This document shows positions 6,338 to 10,837 of a DNA stretch of 10,837 nt, in pieces. Source of the DNA: Promethearchaeota archaeon (GTDB taxonomy: Archaea > Asgardarchaeota > Lokiarchaeia > Sigynarchaeales > SOKP01); contig JAEOTL010000419.1 in the NCBI GenBank assembly GCA_016839845.1, forward strand, positions 1 to 10,837, in the 5' to 3' direction. Below the pieces are notes generated by a model, which had not been told where the DNA came from, made no database searches, and saw only the letters and a program-made list of their open reading frames with translations. Position numbers and translations under genes: made by a program. Every line of letters begins with the position of its first letter. Positions within the stretch are counted from its first letter, which is position 1.

Positions 6338-7028
6338 GAGTTTCTTTTTCTTTCAATTCAAATATAGCTTTTAACGGTAATGAAAAATCAAAATAAATGA
6401 ATGCGCTGTTTGTATCCAATTTATGTTCTCTTGCAAGTTTTTCCAACTTTAACATATATTCTAGACGTATATCAAAAAATTTCTCATAGCATTCTTCATC
6501 TAAGTATATAAGATTAAACCAAGGTCTCGTTTTACCTAACCAATACTTAGAATATATATGTTTAGCTTTTTCAATATCATCCAAATTGTCCTTCAAATCA
6601 TCTAGTAAAGGATTTAAATAATCGAGTAATTTTTTGCCGTTATAAATTGCCTTCTGATAATTAGTGATTTCATATTCATAGAATTTTAGAAGTTTTTGGG
6701 GATCGTTTGAAGAAAGCATATCTTTAAAATCTGGCACCTCGTCCTTAACTTCAGGGTTTATACGATAAAATTTTGCAGGAATCTTTCCTTCTTTTAATAA
6801 TTTTTCTTTCCTTGAGAGTACCAGCCCATCTTCCTCCATTTTCCGTAAAACTCTTGATAGAGTAGATTTATTTCTCTTTGATAACTTAGCTATATCAGAA
6901 ACGTTTTTTTCATTATAGATTTGTAGAATCATCCAAATATCATAACGTAAGGGGTGTTTATCTATTAATTCTTCCCAAGTTTCTTCTGTACTTGGAAAAA
7001 TAGTTTTAATTTCTTTCCTTATTGACAT
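6324..7028 (-). CDS. Winged-helix transcriptional regulator with helical C-terminal half
   Basis: A 234-residue DNA-binding protein. Residues about 25-92 form a winged helix of the MarR/TrmB/ArsR kind: HPLRYDIWMILQIYN, then NVSDIAKLSKRNKSTLSRVLRKM (helix-turn-helix, recognition helix about 53-64), EEDGLVLSRK and a wing ending in KFYRINPEV. The remaining ~140 residues are charged and mainly helical (KLLKFYEYEITNYQKAIYNG onward), probably for dimerisation or ligand binding, with no recognised domain. Proteins of this build are frequent in Asgard genomes. The start is the ATG with GTAGG just before it. The gene is divergent from the secreted protein across 259 bp that hold a palindrome over its own TATA-like box and two tandem repeats next to its neighbour's start. 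Autoregulation and control of the neighbour are therefore likely, by inference. The ligand is unknown. Confidence 0.82.
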   Translation of the reverse strand: MSIRKEIKTIFPSTEETWEELIDKHPLRYDIWMILQIYNEKNVSDIAKLSKRNKSTLSRVLRKMEEDGLVLSRKEKLLKEGKIPAKFYRINPEVKDEVPDFKDMLSSNDPQKLLKFYEYEITNYQKAIYNGKKLLDYLNPLLDDLKDNLDDIEKAKHIYSKYWLGKTRPWFNLIYLDEECYEKFFDIRLEYMLKLEKLAREHKLDTNSAFIYFDFSLPLKAIFELKEKETQKKE

Positions 7029-7077
7029 AACCTACATACCCTTTATCCAATTTTTTTCTTTTTTTTTCTTTTATGAA

Positions 7078-7097
7078 TAAGAATATTTATATTCTTA
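7078..7097. promoter_or_regulatory. 20-bp palindrome over the regulator's TATA-like box
   Basis: TAAGAATATTTATATTCTTA has perfect 9-bp arms around a TT centre. On the minus strand the middle reads TATAAATA, a good TATA box about 60 bases before the regulator's ATG, giving a predicted 34-base leader. A regulator bound here would block TBP, so this is a candidate autoregulatory operator. AT-only palindromes can arise by chance in such DNA. Confidence 0.45.
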
Positions 7098-7174
7098 AAT
7101 ACTCAATTGTACGGCTTGATATTTGTTCTTTTATTATAATACATTCAACTATAGTTTTATATTTGATCATAAGG

Positions 7175-7182
7175 TTTATATA
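7175..7182 (+). promoter_or_regulatory. TATA-like element upstream of the tandem repeats
   Basis: TTTATATA, just before repeat copy 1. It could serve as an upstream promoter for the secreted-protein gene, with a predicted start near 7205 inside the repeats. The repeat cores offer two further TATA-like boxes closer to the gene. Confidence 0.3.
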
Positions 7183-7187
7183 TGGAT

Positions 7188-7249
7188 CGTTGCATAATAT
7201 TTAAATTAGTGCAACTGATCCGTTGCATAATATTTAAATTAGTGCAACT
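7188..7249 (+). repeat. Two tandem 29-bp repeats, each an inverted-repeat operator around a TATA-like core
   Basis: Copies at 7188-7216 and 7221-7249 are identical over 29 bases and separated by GATC, a 33-base period (about three helical turns). GAT also precedes copy 1. Each copy has perfect arms GTTGCA (7189-7194, 7222-7227) and TGCAAC (7210-7215, 7243-7248) spaced two helical turns apart, with ATTTAAAT in the middle (7199-7206, 7232-7239). The core of copy 2 fits a TATA box: predicted start near 7262, 26 bases before the secreted-protein ATG. Two copies in phase suggest cooperative binding of dimers, likely the divergent regulator. Confidence 0.7.
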
Positions 7250-7275
7250 AAACTAATGAAAAATAGAGTTTAATC

Positions 7276-7280
7276 GAGGG
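7276..7280 (+). promoter_or_regulatory. Ribosome binding site of the secreted-protein gene
   Basis: GAGGG, seven bases (all A) before the ATG at 7288. It supports this start codon and a leadered message. Confidence 0.6.
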
Positions 7281-7287
7281 AAAAAAA

Positions 7288-7926
7288 ATGAATAGGACTA
7301 AATTATTACCGAAATTGGCAATACTTATAGCAATAGGATTTTTAGTCTTTAGTTTCATACCAACAGTTCAAGCAGGTGTACCGCCTTTTATAGATCGAGA
7401 TCTAGATGATCCCCAAGGAATATTTTGGTGGAAAGTTTCGGAGATTTCAGCTTCAAAAGAAAGTTGGTTTAGGGCAGGAATAGCTAATTTTCCAGAAGAA
7501 TTAGAAAATAATTGGGCTCCTAAAAATCCTTATAAAATACGATTATATATCAACGGAGTAGAGATTGAATTACGTAGATATGCATATGTTGATAGGGCAT
7601 ATAAAGTTTTATTACCGGAAAGGGATGAATATAATAACTGGGTTTATGAAAACATTGAACCCATAATAACTAAGCTTCATGTTTGGTATTGGTATGCAAT
7701 TTTTGAACCAGGATATTTTCAATCAGATACATATCCATATACTATTGAATTTAAAACTGAAGTTTGGGTTTATGAACCCTATGGGGGTAGTGAGGAAAAG
7801 AGATGGAGGATTTTTGTTAACTACGAGGGACCAGAATATTACCAACCAGCTTATCCAGAAGCTCCTTTCTATAGAGAAATAGGTTTTCCACATATATTTT
7901 ATCAAGATTTAACTGTAAATGAATAA
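7288..7926 (+). CDS. Secreted Tyr/Trp-rich protein of unknown function
   Basis: A 212-residue protein that I do not recognise. It opens with a clear Sec signal peptide: MNRTKLLPK, a hydrophobic core (about 10-24) and TVQA (26-29) as the likely cleavage site. The mature ~183 residues have no cysteine, no second membrane helix and no lipobox, so the protein is probably released or loosely surface-bound. It is strikingly aromatic (20 Tyr, 9 Trp), with clusters such as VWYWYAIF and EYYQPAYPEAPFY, and alternating patterns (IRLYINGVEIELRRYAY; YTIEFKTEVWVYEP) that suggest a beta-sandwich. This composition would fit carbohydrate or surface binding, but that is inference. The start has GAGGG seven bases upstream. 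Its promoter region has the tandem operator-like repeats, and the divergent winged-helix regulator is the natural candidate controller. Confidence 0.7.
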   Translation: MNRTKLLPKLAILIAIGFLVFSFIPTVQAGVPPFIDRDLDDPQGIFWWKVSEISASKESWFRAGIANFPEELENNWAPKNPYKIRLYINGVEIELRRYAYVDRAYKVLLPERDEYNNWVYENIEPIITKLHVWYWYAIFEPGYFQSDTYPYTIEFKTEVWVYEPYGGSEEKRWRIFVNYEGPEYYQPAYPEAPFYREIGFPHIFYQDLTVNE

Positions 7927-8051
7927 TGTAATTTCTATTGAAATTATTCTAAAATAAACTTAATTTTAATTAAAAATGTTGAAAAAAGAGGAAACAAATC
8001 TTTTCTGGATTAAATTACCTCCTAAGCCAACATTCCTCTATTCAATATTAC

Positions 8052-8060
8052 TTTTTTTTT
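8052..8060 (+). terminator. U-run terminator of the secreted-protein gene
   Basis: Nine T on the plus strand, about 125 bases past the stop codon, with more AT-rich sequence after it. It is the strongest U-run in the 277-bp convergent spacer 7927-8203, where I see no coding sequence. Confidence 0.45.
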
Positions 8061-8151
8061 AATTAAATTTTGCATAAAACTTTTATCAATAATATTTATT
8101 TTTATTTCATAGGATAATGTAGAATATAACCAACAGGTCTATAATCAATGG

Positions 8152-8175
8152 AATTATTAAATACCTTTAATAATT
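8152..8175. terminator. AT-only hairpin in the convergent spacer
   Basis: AATTATTAAA (8152-8161), loop TACC, TTTAATAATT (8166-8175): a perfect 10-bp stem, all A/T, so weak as RNA. It sits between two convergent genes and may help end transcripts from either side, or may be chance in AT-rich DNA. Confidence 0.25.
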
Positions 8176-8194
8176 TATATCAATCAAGAATTAT

Positions 8195-8201
8195 AAAAAA
8201 A
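8195..8201 (-). terminator. U-run terminator of the TPR-protein gene
   Basis: Seven A on the plus strand (U7 in the transcript) begin two bases past the TPR gene's stop codon. Confidence 0.4.
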
Positions 8202-8203
8202 TC

Positions 8204-9742
8204 TTAATGTGTAGAGAATTGTTTCTTTAAAAAGAAACGTAAATGGAACATTCGCATCAATTGGTCATCTAAATGGGCAAATTCCATACGTTTATTAATA
8301 GATATTCTTGATTTTTTTAAATTTTCCCATCTGCTTAATTGCTTAGCCAACTCCTCTTGCTCACTAGCAATTCTTACAATCAATCTGTTAAATCCATACT
8401 TTTCGCATATGTGTTGAGCTTGAGTCAAAGATCGTTGAGCTTCTTTTAAATCTAAAAGTAATAAAAATATTTTTGATTGAAGTAAAAAAGTTTCAGCTAA
8501 AAATAGGTAAACATTTCGATTCTCAGCAATATCCCGTATACGTGTAATGTAGGACATTAATTCGTCCAATAACTTCAGATCATTAGTATTGTGTAGTTCA
8601 ACCAGAAACATATCACAGAGGTGAAGAAGAGCTTTAATGGTGGCCTCCCATACAACAATCTCTTCCTCAACAAACTGCTGTAATAATTTTTTAGCTTTTA
8701 CTTGATCGTCAACTTTATTACTAATTTTTAACACCAATATTTTATCCAAACGATAAATAACATCATTTAACTTGCTTTTCTCTTGATCTATAAACAGTTT
8801 CATGCGATTAAAATATCGCTGTGCTCGATCATAAGATTTCATATTGACTGCTAAATCAAACAGGGAATCTAAAACGAAAATGATCATCCCAATGTTATTC
8901 ATCTTCTCAAAACCTATCAGACTTCTCTCAATATAGTCTAATGCTTGATTAATGTCATTCTTTTGGTAATAGGTCAATCCAATGTTGTTAAGAAACATTG
9001 GGATTAAATATTTATCGTTTAATTCCTCGGCAAAAGCCAAACCTTGCTTAGCATAATCCAAAGACCTCTCTATCTCTCCATTATACCATAGAATAATCTG
9101 AATACCAATATAGATATGAGGTATATTCCGATTAAAACTATTTTCTTCAAGTGCTAAACCCCTCTCATAATATTCTTGAGCTCGTTCAATTTCACCCTTA
9201 AATAGAAAAAGAATTCCAAGTAGAGTAAGAGACCGAGCGATATCTTGTTTATAACCCAGTTCTTCATGCAACATTAAAGATTGCTCCGAGAACTGAACGG
9301 ATAGATCTAATTCGCCTTTTTCCATGTAATAGAAACCTTTAAGAAATGCAATAGACGCCTTCCTTTGTATTAATTCTTTTGACAGTTCTTGAGTAACGGT
9401 TTTGAGTATATTTTCACCTCTATCAATAATTTCAAAACTTTCATCTATTCTTCCAAGAAAAAGTAATGCTTCAGCAATTTCAATTGAGGCATCAATAGAT
9501 TGGAGGAAATTTCCCAATTTTTTGCTTCCTTGGTAAATTTGTTCAGCAAGCTTGAGGGCATCTTCATTTTGTCCCAATCTATTTAGACATGTACTCTTAA
9601 GGAGTTGGTAGGAATATTTTTTTTGAAAAGGAAGATCAACCGTTTTTTCAAGTTTATTTAGTATTCGGAGGACTTTCTTATATTCACCCTCATTCTTTAG
9701 TTGTTCTACATTGCTGAATTTCGTTTTCTTTGAAAATTGCAT
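8204..9742 (-). CDS. Tetratricopeptide-repeat (TPR) protein
   Basis: A 512-residue, soluble, all-helical scaffold protein. Helix pairs with the TPR pattern run from about residue 10 to 440. The clearest are at 130-163 (SIAFLKGFYYMEKGELDLSV), 169-202 (LTLLGILFLFKGEIERAQEY), 209-241 (IQIILWYNGEIERSLDYAKQ) and 249-282 (LNNIGLTYYQKNDINQALDY). The repeats grow less regular after about 290. A final segment with LSRWENLKKS (469-478) and a helix ending FFLKKQFSTH resembles the tail of many archaeal, especially Asgard, TPR proteins. There is no signal peptide, HTH or enzyme domain, so it most likely mediates protein-protein contacts in the cytoplasm; the partner is unknown. It is transcribed alone: the upstream nitroreductase ends 113 bp away, and that gap holds a candidate promoter. 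Confidence 0.88.
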   Translation of the reverse strand: MQFSKKTKFSNVEQLKNEGEYKKVLRILNKLEKTVDLPFQKKYSYQLLKSTCLNRLGQNEDALKLAEQIYQGSKKLGNFLQSIDASIEIAEALLFLGRIDESFEIIDRGENILKTVTQELSKELIQRKASIAFLKGFYYMEKGELDLSVQFSEQSLMLHEELGYKQDIARSLTLLGILFLFKGEIERAQEYYERGLALEENSFNRNIPHIYIGIQIILWYNGEIERSLDYAKQGLAFAEELNDKYLIPMFLNNIGLTYYQKNDINQALDYIERSLIGFEKMNNIGMIIFVLDSLFDLAVNMKSYDRAQRYFNRMKLFIDQEKSKLNDVIYRLDKILVLKISNKVDDQVKAKKLLQQFVEEEIVVWEATIKALLHLCDMFLVELHNTNDLKLLDELMSYITRIRDIAENRNVYLFLAETFLLQSKIFLLLLDLKEAQRSLTQAQHICEKYGFNRLIVRIASEQEELAKQLSRWENLKKSRISINKRMEFAHLDDQLMRMFHLRFFLKKQFSTH

Positions 9743-9768
9743 ATTTGAGAAAATGATAAGCTTCTGAA

Positions 9769-9803
9769 TGTCCTAATATTTTAGAGTAAATTAAAATAGG
9801 ACA
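9769..9803. promoter_or_regulatory. Inverted repeat around the likely TPR-gene promoter
   Basis: TGTCCTA (9769-9775) and TAGGACA (9797-9803) are perfect inverted arms, with 21 AT-rich bases between them. The interior on the minus strand contains TAAAATATTA, a TATA-like stretch about 38 bases before the TPR ATG. The arms could be an operator, but a 7-bp pair at this distance is not rare by chance. Confidence 0.3.
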
Positions 9804-9855
9804 AATTTGTATAATCATTATTACTTTTTAAAACCAATGAAAAATCAAAACTCCA

Positions 9856-10431
9856 TTATTTTGGATACCCAATTGGAATAATATAGAGTGGTTCAATATT
9901 TTTTGGGAGATCGAGAACTTTCTTTACTTGACGATCTTGAAACGCACCTATAGGGACTGAAGCTAGTCCTAATGCCACTGCCTCTAGATGGACATTTTGA
10001 GCACAGTGCCCTACCTCCATATGTACGTACCTTGCTGCTCTTTCTCCATATCGTTTAGCTGTTCTCGAATAATCTACGCAAATTAGTATATTTAAGCATG
10101 CTTCTTCTATGAATTTCTGATCCCAAGATGCTTCTGTTAATTGTTGGGTTATGTCTTCATTTGTTATTAACTCCAAGGCATGTTCATTAATTTTGTAATG
10201 AAAATATCCTCTGTCTTTGAGAGTTGCATAAATTTCAAGGGGGTATGTGGCTCCTGCTGAGGGAACCGTCCTCTTTTGTCCCTTTTTCCCTTGAGCAGCC
10301 CAAAGGATCTGTGAAATCTGTTCTAATCCAATTTTCTCAGCTTTAAATGCTCGAACACTCTCTCGTTCTAAGATACATTCTTCTAAACTCATAGTACCTT
10401 TCAATACGGGTTCTGGGAGGATAAGTTCCAT
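9856..10431 (-). CDS. SagB/ThcOx-type nitroreductase-family flavoprotein
   Basis: A 191-residue FMN-binding protein of the nitroreductase superfamily, closest by pattern to the SagB/ThcOx dehydrogenases. Motifs: ERESVRAF (22-29; the R-x-S-x-R-x-F flavin motif), TVPSAGATYPLEIY (55-68), RYGERAARYVHMEVGHCAQN (127-146) and ALGLASVPIGAF (153-164), closing with IIPIGYP. SagB enzymes oxidise azolines to azoles in peptide natural products, but archaea carry many stand-alone versions with unknown substrates. No YcaO, precursor peptide or protease lies next to it, so a RiPP role is not supported. A longer reading frame starts at 10542, but it would overlap the divergent gene that begins at 10531 and adds an atypical N-terminus. 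ATG at 10431 has AGGTGA just upstream, so I chose it. Length and motifs are complete for the compact form. Confidence 0.87.
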   Translation of the reverse strand: MELILPEPVLKGTMSLEECILERESVRAFKAEKIGLEQISQILWAAQGKKGQKRTVPSAGATYPLEIYATLKDRGYFHYKINEHALELITNEDITQQLTEASWDQKFIEEACLNILICVDYSRTAKRYGERAARYVHMEVGHCAQNVHLEAVALGLASVPIGAFQDRQVKKVLDLPKNIEPLYIIPIGYPK

Positions 10432-10435
10432 AATT

Positions 10436-10441
10436 TCACCT
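10436..10441 (-). promoter_or_regulatory. Ribosome binding site that decides the 10431 start
   Basis: The minus strand reads AGGTGA, four bases before the ATG at 10431. The alternative ATG at 10542 lacks such a site and lies inside the divergent neighbour. Confidence 0.6.
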
Positions 10442-10500
10442 TCACTAGGAGTAAATGTGTGATTATACCAAATATTAATTATTTCCTTAGTAATAAGAAG

Positions 10501-10508
10501 TTTTATTT
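10501..10508 (+). promoter_or_regulatory. TATA-like box of the right-end gene; leaderless start
   Basis: TTTTATTT centred about 27 bases before the ATG at 10531, the spacing expected when the message begins at the start codon. No ribosome site precedes that ATG. Confidence 0.4.
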
Positions 10509-10530
10509 TGCTGTAATTTAATATTTTCTT

Positions 10531-10837
10531 ATGGCTCCACAACCTAATTTAGAAAAGTTATTCCAAGAATGGAATGAATTAAATACAAAAGCCCAAAAAT
10601 CTCTTGGAGAATTTGATTTTGCTCAAATCAAAGAAATACGAGCTAAGCAAAAAGTTGCTGAAGACGCGATATACGAAATTTTAAAAGAAAATGCTTCAGA
10701 TGAGATAAAGCCACTTTTAGGAGAAGATTGTGGTGAAATGGAAGTTGGTTATGAAAAAGAAGAAAATACTTTTTACTTTGTAACATTTGATCCTGAGTAT
10801 GAAGATAGTGATGAAATTAAGCTTATAGCCATCACTA
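10531..10837 (+). CDS. Unrecognised protein, N-terminal part (3' end outside window)
   Basis: A reading frame that starts at ATG 10531 and is still open at the window end after 102 codons. The N-terminal ~60 residues are helical and charged (NLEKLFQEWNELNTKAQKSL, then QIKEIRAKQKVAEDAIYEIL), suggesting a short coiled coil. A more strand-like acidic part follows (CGEMEVGYEKEENTFYFVTF, then DPEYEDSDEIKLIAIT). There is one Cys so far (residue 67), with no signal peptide or membrane helix. I do not recognise the family and assign no function. Codon use and composition match the neighbouring genes, and the TATA-like box at 10501-10508 supports the start. It is divergent from the nitroreductase across about 100 bp. 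Confidence 0.65.
   Translation, partial: MAPQPNLEKLFQEWNELNTKAQKSLGEFDFAQIKEIRAKQKVAEDAIYEILKENASDEIKPLLGEDCGEMEVGYEKEENTFYFVTFDPEYEDSDEIKLIAIT

Noticed and set aside
7188..7249. CRISPR array
   Set aside because: There are only two copies, separated by 4 bases; spacers are far too short, and the copies contain TATA-like cores at a promoter.
7679..7905. Short open frames on both strands within the secreted-protein gene
   Set aside because: They are shadows of a gene that has a signal peptide, ribosome site and promoter; neither has a start signal.
10220..10235. GTTGCATAAATTT, similar to the tandem repeat arm, inside the nitroreductase gene (a similar GTTGCATAAAA is near 5684)
   Set aside because: Only one arm matches, with no TGCAAC partner at the right distance, and the first is coding sequence; taken as chance.
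10432..10542. N-terminal extension of the nitroreductase to ATG 10542
   Set aside because: It would overlap the divergent gene starting at 10531, lacks a ribosome site and adds residues not typical of the family; ATG 10431 has AGGTGA.

Overview
This is a gene-dense, AT-rich stretch of an archaeal genome. The archaeal signs are TATA-like boxes (TTTAAATA, TATAAATA) placed upstream of starts instead of bacterial -35/-10 pairs, some starts that look leaderless, other starts with AGGTGA or GAGG ribosome sites, and U-rich rather than hairpin-rich gene ends. The mix of families points to an Asgard (Promethearchaeota) archaeon: a long TPR protein with a C-terminal tail of the LSRWENLKKS type, a winged-helix regulator with a helical C-terminal half, a zinc-ribbon protein with C-terminal membrane helices, and an HH...CxxC membrane protein. 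That assignment is inference from family resemblance; no rRNA or marker gene is present.

Layout, left to right. The window opens with the 3' end of a plus-strand TIGR04076-type gene (1-233). Then comes a long minus-strand block: an Old Yellow Enzyme-family flavin oxidoreductase (296-1408); a two-gene unit of a zinc-ribbon membrane protein (2160-2858) and a DUF2085-like membrane protein (1675-2136); an EamA/DMT transporter (2992-3963); a two-gene sulfur-carrier unit, TusA (4475-4696) and a DsrE2-type protein (4046-4459); and a CPBP-family intramembrane glutamic protease (4835-5659). A plus-strand GNAT acetyltransferase follows (5807-6256).

Next is a divergent pair. The winged-helix regulator (6324-7028, minus) faces a secreted, cysteine-free, Tyr/Trp-rich protein of unknown function (7288-7926, plus). 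The 259-bp space between them holds a 29-bp tandem repeat, each copy with GTTGCA/TGCAAC arms around a TATA-like core, and a separate 20-bp palindrome over the regulator's own TATA-like element. This is the most structured non-coding DNA in the window and the best candidate for something undescribed.

The right end has the TPR protein (8204-9742, minus), a SagB/ThcOx-type nitroreductase (9856-10431, minus) and the 5' end of an unrecognised plus-strand gene (10531 to the window end).

Three start codons were moved inward from the longest reading frame because of ribosome sites or neighbour overlap (2136, 4696, 10431). No tRNA, rRNA, CRISPR array or transposase was seen, and no gene-free stretch exceeds 300 bases. 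The clearest functional links are TusA with DsrE2 (persulfide transfer), the zinc-ribbon gene with the DUF2085-like gene (co-transcribed, both Cys-rich membrane proteins), and the regulator with the secreted protein (shared control region). The other genes look like independent housekeeping or accessory units.
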